A stretch of 44,861 nucleotides of DNA from Muribaculaceae bacterium Isolate-013 (NCI) (GTDB lineage: Bacteria; Bacteroidota; Bacteroidia; Bacteroidales; Muribaculaceae), in NCBI GenBank assembly GCA_004102785.1, contig SCEJ01000022.1, forward strand, positions 1 to 44,861, in the 5' to 3' direction. The translations under genes and the position numbers were made by a program. Below the pieces are notes generated by a model that was not told the DNA's origin, did no database searches, and was given only the letters and a program-made list of their open reading frames with translations. Of this stretch, positions 1-6,981 are shown one piece after another; position 1 is the stretch's first letter; each line of letters starts with the position of its first letter.

Positions 1-211
1 CATTCCACACCGGTACCCAATAGACTGCGGTGCTCTCCATCGCTGCCTCGGTTACACCTCGTTCGACCATGTCATTACACATCTGTCGCAGGTCAGGCGT
101 CAGCACTCCGTACTTATTCTCAAAAATAATGGTCTCGTCATGCCTCATAATACAAAGATAAATACTATCTTTGTGGATATCAAGGCCGGCGACTGTTCGG
201 TTTCTGTCCAT
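1..211 (-). CDS. IS110-family transposase, N-terminal part (runs off window)
   Basis: Reading the minus strand from an ATG at 209-211 gives 70 codons open to the window edge. The peptide begins MDRNRTVAGLDIHKDSIYLC and contains MESTAVYWVPVWN. The GLDIHKD segment near residue 9 carries the first catalytic Asp of the DEDD (RuvC-like) transposase domain of IS110 elements, and the ESTAVYW segment carries the second acidic residue. IS110 enzymes move circular intermediates and are guided by a bridge RNA. Only the first fifth or so of the usual length is present because the window ends. A GGAGG sequence lies about 20 nt upstream of the ATG. The family call is strong; whether the element is intact cannot be judged. 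Confidence 0.88.
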   Translation of the reverse strand, partial: MDRNRTVAGLDIHKDSIYLCIMRHDETIIFENKYGVLTPDLRQMCNDMVERGVTEAAMESTAVYWVPVWN

Positions 212-330
212 ATTTGATATTTTAGAAATTTTCCTCCAAATTAATAAAATTGTGACTAAGAGCACGCTGGAGGGGACAGGAATCAACCCGTCGGCCTTGT
301 TTTTTATTCTGCCGGTGTAAAAATCTCGCG
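212..330 (-). other. Upstream non-coding end of the IS110 element (possible bridge-RNA region)
   Basis: This non-coding stretch lies directly upstream of the IS110 transposase start. In characterised IS110-group elements such as IS621 the non-coding end upstream of the transposase encodes the bridge RNA. Here I see a GGAGG ribosome-binding site at about 232-236 (minus strand) and GC-rich sequence with short complementary runs around 262-300, but I cannot define the element end or an RNA fold by eye. The boundary at 330 is approximate. Confidence 0.3.
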
Positions 331-339
331 ATTTTTATG

Positions 340-347
340 TAGATTTG
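340..347 (+). promoter_or_regulatory. Probable -7 promoter element for the first lipoprotein gene
   Basis: TAGATTTG matches the Bacteroidota -7 consensus TAnnTTTG and lies 67 nt before the ATG at 415. No good TTTG -33 box is seen 20 nt upstream. Confidence 0.45.
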
Positions 348-414
348 CAAAACATTGCAGACAATCGACCTCCCCCCTCTGCAAAAATAAACCGACATTT
401 CACATAATAACAAT

Positions 415-1056
415 ATGAACATCAAAAAAATTCTTTCGATATTCATCTGCCTCGCAGCCTTACTTTCACTTAACTCATGTGAAGACGACGGTCCCCGCGG
501 AGGTGGCGGCGACTCAAAGCAATACGTGTTCACCCCCTACTCCATCATGGTTGACATCCTTGACGAACAGGGACGCTCTCGCCTGTCGCCACAGCACCCG
601 CAGAACCTCCTCGACAAAAACATCACAGCCACCATACGCGACAAAACATACACCTTCCGCATCGTTGACCCATACGTTGACTACGACCCCACCTACCAGC
701 CCGGAGGCGAACCCTACTCGCGCTACACAAACGCCGACATCGAAAACGGCAACCCCATTCCGGCCGTATTCTACGGACTTTACCTGAGCAAGTCCGACGC
801 CAATCCCATCTACAAGCAGGAACTCGACAAAACCACATCACACCCATATCTCGCCATGGGACAGTTCCACGGCGAAGGAACATACGAGGAGACCATCGTA
901 TTCAACATTCCCGGCTATCCGCAGCCTATAAAAGTTGAATTCGCCCGCGAACTCACATGGACCGACGAAGCCCCCTACTACAAAGGGTACACACGCGTAA
1001 ACGGCGTAGAGCAGAAAACCGGCACCGTCACCATCACACTCCCCTCATGGGAATAA
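415..1056 (+). CDS. Exported lipoprotein of unknown function, paralogue of the gene at 1684
   Basis: The 213-residue product starts with a lipoprotein signal peptide (Lys-rich N-terminus, hydrophobic core, lipobox LNSC with Cys22), followed by an acidic Gly-rich linker. It should be anchored in the inner or outer membrane facing the periplasm or cell surface. The rest is a soluble, probably beta-rich domain. Its segments align by eye with the protein at 1684-2250: DILDEQG with YISDSQG, then ITATIRDKTY with ISATYDGKEF, then GQFHGEGTYEETIVFNIP with GEFQGFENFDRTVTFHFP, then a Trp-containing segment. The gene is followed after about 80 nt by another lipoprotein gene on the same strand. No enzymatic motif is recognised. 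Confidence 0.8.
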   Translation: MNIKKILSIFICLAALLSLNSCEDDGPRGGGGDSKQYVFTPYSIMVDILDEQGRSRLSPQHPQNLLDKNITATIRDKTYTFRIVDPYVDYDPTYQPGGEPYSRYTNADIENGNPIPAVFYGLYLSKSDANPIYKQELDKTTSHPYLAMGQFHGEGTYEETIVFNIPGYPQPIKVEFARELTWTDEAPYYKGYTRVNGVEQKTGTVTITLPSWE

Positions 1057-1134
1057 ACACCCAAAGTATATATAGTATTCGCATAAAATCAAATGCAAAA
1101 ATAAATATTTACAGGAATTACAAACAGCAATCTT

Positions 1135-1674
1135 ATGAAGACATTCCGCAAACTCGCCATGATGGCAGTCGCCATCTTCGCAGCAATCTCTTTCACATCA
1201 TGCGATGACAATGACGAACCCGTAGTGAACTCCACTCTTGACGGCACATGGAAAATCATCTCCGGAGCAACCACCGGCCAGGGCAACTTCGACCTCATAC
1301 CCGACGGCTTTGCCAAGAACCCCCAGACCGAGACTGCCGACGAGCACATCTACCCCATAAGCCTCGAGTTCAAGACCGACGGCACCGGCGTGTACACCTT
1401 CCAGGTCACCGAATATGAAATCGTGAAAAACGACGAAGGCAAAGACGTGGTAAAATCTATTTTCGTTGACAAAACCTCCGCTTTCACCTACACAACCTCC
1501 GAAACCACTCCGGCCGGTGTTGTAAAGAACGAACTTCCGCAGATGACCATCAACTACGCGGCATCGCCCTACTTCGAGAGCGCCACAGAGACCCCCAGCT
1601 ACCGCATCGAGGGCGACGTGCTTTACCTCTATCAGGACTTCCCCCGCGCTGCCGACGTGCTCCGCAAAAAATAA
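1135..1674 (+). CDS. Lipocalin-like lipoprotein, unknown function
   Basis: The 179-residue product has a lipoprotein signal (lipobox FTSC, Cys23) followed by an acidic DDNDEP linker and then LDGTWKI. That Gly-Thr-Trp start is typical of the first strand of small lipocalin-like domains common in Bacteroidota lipoproteins. The remaining sequence alternates polar and hydrophobic residues, as expected for a small beta-barrel, and includes a second EGDVLYLYQ strand near the C-terminus. It sits between two mutually related lipoprotein genes and ends 9 nt before the next start, so 1135 and 1684 are probably co-transcribed. The lipocalin assignment rests on pattern only, with no catalytic residues to confirm it. 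Confidence 0.75.
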   Translation: MKTFRKLAMMAVAIFAAISFTSCDDNDEPVVNSTLDGTWKIISGATTGQGNFDLIPDGFAKNPQTETADEHIYPISLEFKTDGTGVYTFQVTEYEIVKNDEGKDVVKSIFVDKTSAFTYTTSETTPAGVVKNELPQMTINYAASPYFESATETPSYRIEGDVLYLYQDFPRAADVLRKK

Positions 1675-1683
1675 CATCCCCCT

Positions 1684-2250
1684 ATGAAACGGATACTGCA
1701 GACCGCATACGCACTCCTGGCCATCACAATCGCAACCGCACTGACTTCATGCGGTGAAAGCAATGAGCCCGTAATCCGGGACTTCTCGCCAGTGTGTATC
1801 GAACTGTACATCTCCGACAGCCAGGGCAACTGCCTCCTTGACGCCGACGCGCCGGGCAGCATCCTCGGTTCAGGCATCTCCGCCACATACGACGGCAAGG
1901 AATTCCAGGCGATACCATGCCTCCAGGAAGAAGCCACACCCAACACAGCGGCCTCACGCTATTACCTGGCCGAACTACGCGGTCTATGCATCCGACCCAC
2001 AGAATACCTCCTCGACAGCGGCGAATTCGTCAGCCACAACACACTGTGGTTCGGTGAATTCCAGGGATTCGAGAATTTCGACCGCACGGTCACCTTCCAC
2101 TTCCCGTCGGCCGCCCGCGACGTAGACGTACGGGTAGTATCCCGGGCACAATGGGCCGGCGACACCCCGGAGTGGACACTCGAATATTATCTTGACGGAC
2201 GACTGCTTACGACCGAAGAACGAATCGTTCCAATAAAAATAGTGCTTTAA
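1684..2250 (+). CDS. Exported lipoprotein, paralogue of the gene at 415
   Basis: The 188-residue product has a signal peptide ending in the lipobox LTSC (Cys22) and an acidic ESNEP linker. Downstream it shows the same order of segments as the 415-1056 product: an IELYISDSQG strand, ISATYDGKEF, a GEFQGFENFDRTVTFHFP block, then a Trp-rich WAGDTPEWTLEYYLDG region and a terminal strand. The two genes appear to be an old duplication separated by the lipocalin-like gene. It ends the lipoprotein cluster just before a strong terminator hairpin. Function is unknown; surface or periplasmic location is inferred from the lipobox. Confidence 0.78.
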   Translation: MKRILQTAYALLAITIATALTSCGESNEPVIRDFSPVCIELYISDSQGNCLLDADAPGSILGSGISATYDGKEFQAIPCLQEEATPNTAASRYYLAELRGLCIRPTEYLLDSGEFVSHNTLWFGEFQGFENFDRTVTFHFPSAARDVDVRVVSRAQWAGDTPEWTLEYYLDGRLLTTEERIVPIKIVL

Positions 2251-2265
2251 ACCTGCGAAATACCA

Positions 2266-2305
2266 AATCCGGGAAGCTGTTTAGGCCGCTTCCCGGATTT
2301 TTTTC
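2266..2305 (+). terminator. Rho-independent terminator after lipoprotein cluster
   Basis: A 12-bp perfect stem (AATCCGGGAAGC / GCTTCCCGGATT) with a 10-nt loop is followed by a run of T. It separates the lipoprotein genes from gltX. Confidence 0.9.
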
Positions 2306-2306
2306 G

Positions 2307-2314
2307 TAATTTTG
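2307..2314 (+). promoter_or_regulatory. -7 promoter element of gltX
   Basis: TAATTTTG matches TAnnTTTG and lies 25 nt before the gltX ATG, immediately after the terminator. No TTTG is present 20 nt upstream, where the terminator stem lies. Confidence 0.55.
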
Positions 2315-2339
2315 CCAAAAATTTATCTTTACCCCGTAT

Positions 2340-3875
2340 ATGGAAAGAAAAGTAAGAGTACGTTTTGCTCCTTCCCCCACAGGCCCGCTGCACATCGGCG
2401 GAGTCCGCACTGCCCTTTACAACTATCTCTTTGCCCGCCAGATGGGCGGCGACATGATACTCCGCATCGAAGACACCGACTCGAACCGCTTCGTGCCCGG
2501 AGCCGAGGACTACATCAACGAGGCCCTCGCATGGATCGGAATCAAATTCGACGAAGGGGTGCGCGAAGGCGGCAACTTCGGACCTTACAAACAGAGCGAG
2601 CGACGCGACATCTACCGCCGCTATGTAAAGCAGCTCATCGACTCCGGCAAAGCCTACATGGCATTCGACACCCCCGCCGAACTCGAAGCCGCGCGCAACG
2701 AACATAAAAACTTCCAGTACGACGCCTCAACGCGCTTGAAAATGCGCAACTCGCTGAGCCTCCCGGCCGACGAAGTGGAGCAGCTCATAGCCGAAGGGCA
2801 CCCCTACGTGGTGCGCTTCCTCATCGAGCCCGGGCGCGACGTAAAAGTCGACGACCTCATCCGTGGCGAAGTCACAATCAACTCCTCCATTCTCGATGAC
2901 AAAGTGCTCTACAAGAGCGCCGACGACCTGCCTACATATCATCTGGCCAACATCGTCGACGACCATCTGATGGAAGTGTCGCACGTTATCCGAGGCGAGG
3001 AATGGCTCCCCTCCGCGCCGCTGCACGTGCTCCTCTACGAAGCCTTCGGATGGGCCGACACCATGCCACACTTCGTGCACCTGCCGCTGCTGCTCAAACC
3101 CGACGGCAAAGGCAAACTATCCAAACGCGACGGCGACCGCCTCGGTTTCCCCGTATTCCTCCTTGAATGGAAAGACCCCGTCACCGGAGCCATCTCTGCC
3201 GGTTACCGCGAGCAGGGCTACCTCCCAGAAGCCGTAGTGAACTTCCTCGCCCTCCTGGGATGGAATCCCGGCGACGACACCGAGATAATGTCGATGGACG
3301 AACTGATTGCCAAATTCGCCTTCGACCACTGCTCTCGCTCAGGCGCCAAATTCGCCTTCGAGAAAGGGAAATGGTTCAACCACGAATACCTCATGAACAC
3401 CCCCGGCGAAAAACTCGCCGCACTCGCGGCCCCATACATGGCTGCCGACGGAATAAATCCCGCCGACTTCTCCGAGGAATACACCGCCGCCGCGCTCGAC
3501 ATGCTCAAGAGCCGCGCTACCCTCCTCACCGACCTCTGGGCACAGAGCCGCTTCTTCTTCGCTGCCCCCGACACCTATGCCGAAAAAGACATACGCAAAC
3601 GCTGGAAGCCCGAAACCCCGCGCCAGATGGCCGAGCTCATCGAAGTGCTTGAAAGCCTCCCCGACTTCTCGGCCGCAGCCGCAGAACCGGTAGTGCTCCA
3701 GTGGATAGCCGACAAAGGCTATCACCTCGGCAACGTGATGAACGCATTCCGCCTGGCCGTGGTGGGAGAATGCAAAGGCCCGCACATGTTTGACATCACC
3801 GCACTTATGGGACGTCAGGAAACAGTGCGACGTATCGAAAAAGCAATCGACAACATCAAGGCCCCCGAGGCATAA
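2340..3875 (+). CDS. gltX: Glutamyl-tRNA synthetase
   Basis: This class I aminoacyl-tRNA synthetase charges tRNA(Glu) with glutamate in the cytoplasm. The 511-residue protein opens with [16 protein letters not shown], holding the HIGH-type motif at about residues 18-21, followed by the RIEDTD nucleotide-site segment. The KMSKS counterpart KLSKRDGDR lies at about residue 258. The length fits a discriminating bacterial GluRS, and the C-terminal third is the helical anticodon-binding region. The ATG at 2340 follows a -7 promoter element by 25 nt. The gene is followed 9 nt downstream by the GTG start of waaA, so the two are probably co-transcribed. Confidence 0.97.
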   Translation: MERKVRVRFAPSPTGPLHIGGVRTALYNYLFARQMGGDMILRIEDTDSNRFVPGAEDYINEALAWIGIKFDEGVREGGNFGPYKQSERRDIYRRYVKQLIDSGKAYMAFDTPAELEAARNEHKNFQYDASTRLKMRNSLSLPADEVEQLIAEGHPYVVRFLIEPGRDVKVDDLIRGEVTINSSILDDKVLYKSADDLPTYHLANIVDDHLMEVSHVIRGEEWLPSAPLHVLLYEAFGWADTMPHFVHLPLLLKPDGKGKLSKRDGDRLGFPVFLLEWKDPVTGAISAGYREQGYLPEAVVNFLALLGWNPGDDTEIMSMDELIAKFAFDHCSRSGAKFAFEKGKWFNHEYLMNTPGEKLAALAAPYMAADGINPADFSEEYTAAALDMLKSRATLLTDLWAQSRFFFAAPDTYAEKDIRKRWKPETPRQMAELIEVLESLPDFSAAAAEPVVLQWIADKGYHLGNVMNAFRLAVVGECKGPHMFDITALMGRQETVRRIEKAIDNIKAPEA

Positions 3876-3884
3876 ACGCCGACA

Positions 3885-5141
3885 GTGAACATATTCTACA
3901 ACACCGCCATCGCCCTCTACTCACTGGGAGCGAAAGTCGCGTCGCTGCGCAGCAACAAAGTAAAGAAAATGCTGCGCGGCCAGCGCAGGGCATTCTCCGA
4001 ACTGGCCGCCAAAGCCGGCTCGCTGCGCGGATGCATCTGGTTTCATGCCGCCTCGCTCGGAGAATTCGAGCAGGGGCGCCCCATGATCGAACGACTCCGC
4101 GCCGAACACCCCGGCAAACCGATACTGCTCACCTTCTTCTCCCCCTCAGGCTACGAGGTAAGGAAAGACTTTCCGCTGGTCGACGCCGTGGTGTACCTCC
4201 CCTTCGACCACCCGGCCAACGTGCGCCACTTCATCGAAGCCGCCAACCCGTCGATGGCCATATTCATCAAATATGAATTCTGGGGAAACTACCTCGACGA
4301 ACTGCGCCGCAGAGCCATCCCGGTCTACATCATATCGGCCATATTCCGCCCCGGGCAGATATTCTTCCGCCCCTGGGGCGGACAGATGCGCCGCGTGCTT
4401 CGCGACTACACACACATCTACGTGCAGGACCAGCGCTCCGCCACCCTCCTGGCCGGCATCGGAATCAACAACGTCACCGTGGCCGGCGACACCCGCTTCG
4501 ACCGCGTCACCGATGTAATGAAATCGCAGACAGCCATCCCCGGATTCCCCGGATTCGGCAACAGCTTCCGTATGACTTTCATCGCAGGCTCATCATGGGA
4601 AGCCGATGAGGAACGCTACACACCCTGGCTGAAAGAGAACCGCGACATAGCCTTTATAATCGCGCCGCACGAATTCGACGACAACCGCCTCGCGGCGCTT
4701 CAGCAGCAGTTCCAGCCCGGCGAAACAATGCTGCTGTCGGAATGGAGCCGCCGGGCGGCAGCCAACGGCATCACCCCCCCGATGCAGAAAGTGCGCGGCA
4801 TAATCGTCGACTCATTCGGCAAACTATCCTCCCTCTACCGCTACGCCCGCATAGCATACATCGGAGGAGGATTCGGCACCGGCATCCACAACATCAACGA
4901 GGCGGCCGTCTATGGAATCCCCGTGATATTCGGCCCGAACCACAGCAAATTCAAAGAAGCCGCCGACCTGATAGCCGCCGGAGGCGCGTTCACAGTCAGC
5001 TCCGCCGAAACATTCTGCGCCACAGCCACACGGCTCGCCGGCTCCCCACCTCAACTCGCCGCAGCAGGCGAAGCCGCAGCAGGCTATATCAGCCGCAGCA
5101 TCGGCGCCACCGACAGAATATACCGCGACATATTCACATAG
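3885..5141 (+). CDS. waaA: 3-deoxy-D-manno-octulosonic acid (Kdo) transferase
   Basis: The 418-residue product transfers Kdo from CMP-Kdo to the lipid A precursor at the inner face of the inner membrane. The N-terminal glycosyltransferase half contains IWFHAASLGEFEQGRPMIE, typical of the Kdo transferase N-domain. A further conserved block is KYEFWGNYLDEL. The C-terminal GT-B half has the donor-site block YIGGGFGTGIHNINEAAVYG and then PVIFGPNH. The start used is GTG at 3885, 9 nt after the gltX stop; no better ATG exists near the conserved N-terminus. It is likely in an operon with gltX. No clear terminator follows. Confidence 0.95.
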   Translation: MNIFYNTAIALYSLGAKVASLRSNKVKKMLRGQRRAFSELAAKAGSLRGCIWFHAASLGEFEQGRPMIERLRAEHPGKPILLTFFSPSGYEVRKDFPLVDAVVYLPFDHPANVRHFIEAANPSMAIFIKYEFWGNYLDELRRRAIPVYIISAIFRPGQIFFRPWGGQMRRVLRDYTHIYVQDQRSATLLAGIGINNVTVAGDTRFDRVTDVMKSQTAIPGFPGFGNSFRMTFIAGSSWEADEERYTPWLKENRDIAFIIAPHEFDDNRLAALQQQFQPGETMLLSEWSRRAAANGITPPMQKVRGIIVDSFGKLSSLYRYARIAYIGGGFGTGIHNINEAAVYGIPVIFGPNHSKFKEAADLIAAGGAFTVSSAETFCATATRLAGSPPQLAAAGEAAAGYISRSIGATDRIYRDIFT

Positions 5142-5142
5142 C

Positions 5143-5191
5143 ATTTTATGCACACCGAACGCATAACAATTGCATAATCAATGCATAAAAT
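5143..5191. repeat. Inverted and direct TGCATAA repeats upstream of argR (possible operator)
   Basis: ATTTTATGCA (5143-5152) and TGCATAAAAT (5182-5191) form a perfect 10-bp inverted repeat. Between them lie two further copies of GCATAA (5161-5166 and 5172-5177). The AT-rich palindromic spacing resembles ARG boxes, and the site lies between waaA and argR. It could also serve as a weak terminator, but no T run follows directly. Confidence 0.4.
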
Positions 5192-5453
5192 CAGATAATT
5201 TTCACTTTTTTTCTATTATTATTAGGATTATTGAAAAACTTTGCATAATTTCGCTACCGTAAGTGTTTTGGTTCACTGCACACCTCTTGCCTAAAAGAGC
5301 ACACTCGAATCAATTACTTCTCAACAACCTTGAGATTGTACTCAATCTTCAACACAATCTCTAATTAATCGGAGGCCGCCGGATTCCTCGAATGCCGCAA
5401 ACCACTGCCGCTCCTCGCCTGAAACCGGTTATCTCCTATTCGTTTAACTCGGA
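5192..5453 (+). promoter_or_regulatory. argR promoter and long leader
   Basis: TAATTTCG at 5246-5253 is close to the TAnnTTTG consensus. If used, it gives a leader of roughly 250-280 nt before the likely argR start. The leader contains the run TTGAGATTGTACTCAATCTTC with an imperfect hairpin (5330-5352). I see no recognisable riboswitch class in it. Confidence 0.4.
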
Positions 5454-5537
5454 GTGTACTGCACCTCCACTGCATTATCTTCCATTATGGTTCACCCTTC
5501 GAGAAAGAGCAAACTCAAACACGCCATGCCTATGGTG

Positions 5538-6041
5538 ATGAAAGTCCGCGAGACACGCCTGCCGGAGATTATCGACATAATCTCACACCAGACAATACGC
5601 TCTCAGGAAGAGCTGTCAAAGCAACTGGCCGTTCGCGGATACATCATCACACAGGCCACGCTCTCGCGCGACCTTAAACTAATCAAAGCCTCGAAAGTTC
5701 CCGATGAGAACGGCATATGCCGCTATGTTGTCGGGCAGTTGCAAGGCAACTCACACCACCACTCTCCATCATCACGCGCACATGCCAATCCCAATCCTCC
5801 TCATTCCGCCATCATATCAGTCGGAATCACAGGCAATCTCCTTGTTATCAAAACCCGCAACGGATATGCCTCCGGGCTGGCCTATGAAATCGACCTGCTC
5901 CAGTCGCCCCTTGTGCTCGGAACCATCTCCGGAGCCGACACCGTATTTGTGGCCATGGCAGAAAACACCCCTCTGCATGAGGTAATACAACTGCTGGAGC
6001 CTATGGTAGCACCGGCAATCCTCGACACACTCAGCCATTGA
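5538..6041 (+). CDS. argR: Arginine repressor ArgR
   Basis: The product is an ArgR/AhrC transcription factor that senses arginine and controls arginine metabolism genes. It has an N-terminal winged-helix domain (RLPEIIDIISHQTIRSQEEL, then ATLSRDLKLIKASK, the recognition-helix signature), a His/Ser-rich linker, and a C-terminal hexamerisation domain containing GTISGADTVFVAM, where the GAD-type arginine-binding motif sits. The reading frame is open from 5454, but family proteins start shortly before RLPEI, so I place the start at the ATG near 5538 (MKVRETR). The ATGs at 5487, 5526 and 5532 are alternatives. Unlike many Bacteroidales, no arginine biosynthesis genes follow; a nitroreductase gene lies 45 nt downstream. 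Confidence 0.9.
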   Translation: MKVRETRLPEIIDIISHQTIRSQEELSKQLAVRGYIITQATLSRDLKLIKASKVPDENGICRYVVGQLQGNSHHHSPSSRAHANPNPPHSAIISVGITGNLLVIKTRNGYASGLAYEIDLLQSPLVLGTISGADTVFVAMAENTPLHEVIQLLEPMVAPAILDTLSH

Positions 6042-6086
6042 AAAGCATAATCTTACCTACATACCATTCATCCGAACCGACAGTCA

Positions 6087-6707
6087 ATGCGCCGCGTTTT
6101 AATCACAGCCTGCTCTTTTGCAGCACTTCTCACAATGACCGCATTTACAACAAAAAATCTGCCTGCTCCGGAAACTTCCGGAGGAAAACCATTCATGGAA
6201 ACGCTGGCTGAGCGACACTCCACGCGCGAATTCAAACCCAGGGAGCTATCCGACTCCACCCTCGCCAACCTGCTCTGGGCCGCCAACGGCATAAACCGAC
6301 CCGACGGCCACCGCACGGCGCCATCGGCTCTGAACCGCCAGGAAATCGACATCTACGTATTCACCGAATCAGGCGTGTGGCTATATGAGCCGATATCAAA
6401 CACACTCCTGCCCCGCGCCGAAGGCGATCACCGCTCCATATTGTGCGGCGGCCAGGACTTCGTAACCCAGGCTCCTGTCACACTACTGCTGGTGGCCAAC
6501 GGCGACCGCTTCCAGATGTCGGGCGAACGCGCCACCCTTATGATGGCGGCCGACGCCGGAATAGTATGCGAGAATATCAATCTCTTCTGCTCGTCGGCCG
6601 GCCTCTCCACAGTGCCCCGCGCAAGCATGGATACCGAAGCCATCAAAAAACTGCTCAGTCTTCCCGACTCACAAATACCGATGCTCAACAACCCCATCGG
6701 TTACTGA
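6087..6707 (+). CDS. Exported nitroreductase-family oxidoreductase
   Basis: The 206-residue product has an N-terminal signal peptide (about residues 1-20) and then a compact nitroreductase fold. Visible motifs are RHSTREFKPRELSD (FMN phosphate-binding start), LLWAANGINRPDGHRTAPSA (the usual GxNRxDGxRTxPSA segment) and a C-terminal MLNNPIGY. The fold resembles the SagB/ThcOx-like subgroup and should bind FMN. The signal peptide implies the enzyme acts in the periplasm, which is less usual than the cytoplasmic members. The substrate is unknown. It follows argR by 45 nt on the same strand and ends before a hairpin. Confidence 0.85.
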   Translation: MRRVLITACSFAALLTMTAFTTKNLPAPETSGGKPFMETLAERHSTREFKPRELSDSTLANLLWAANGINRPDGHRTAPSALNRQEIDIYVFTESGVWLYEPISNTLLPRAEGDHRSILCGGQDFVTQAPVTLLLVANGDRFQMSGERATLMMAADAGIVCENINLFCSSAGLSTVPRASMDTEAIKKLLSLPDSQIPMLNNPIGY

Positions 6708-6730
6708 CTCCGGCCGCTCCATATCACAAG

Positions 6731-6788
6731 ACGGTGTATCAAAATCGCAAGAGGGTGTATCAGAAAATTGCCGGATACACCCTCTTGC
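6731..6788 (+). terminator. Hairpin terminator, member of the GGTGTAT repeat family
   Basis: GCAAGAGGGTGTATC (6747-6761) pairs perfectly with GATACACCCTCTTGC (6774-6788) across a 12-nt loop containing AATTGCC. A partial direct copy (GGTGTATCAAAATCGC) precedes it at 6733-6748. It terminates the argR-nitroreductase unit and shares its core with hairpins at 23807, 30912 and 41349. Confidence 0.65.
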
Positions 6789-6862
6789 TTTCAGGCCATG
6801 ACACACAAAAAAAATATCATAATCCGCACATCTTTCCATCTGCCATTTTTGCCATCTGATTG

Positions 6863-6894
6863 TTTGCTCGTTTCATGAAAATTCACTAACTTTG
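6863..6894 (+). promoter_or_regulatory. gyrB promoter
   Basis: TTTG (6863-6866), 20 nt, then TAACTTTG (6887-6894) is an exact match to the Bacteroidota -33/-7 consensus. It lies about 88 nt before the ATG at 6982. It also rules out the upstream TTG at 6892 as a translation start. Confidence 0.85.
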
Positions 6895-6981
6895 TATCGT
6901 TTTAGCGAGCCGCGACGGCTTCACCGGGGCATCGGCGCAAAACCACTTACGCCGCTGCCAATCATACGATTACAACAGACT

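Noticed and set aside
6892-6981. TTG start giving a 30-residue longer GyrB
   Set aside because: The region overlaps the consensus -7 box TAACTTTG and precedes the conserved GyrB N-terminus; the ATG at 6982 fits family length.
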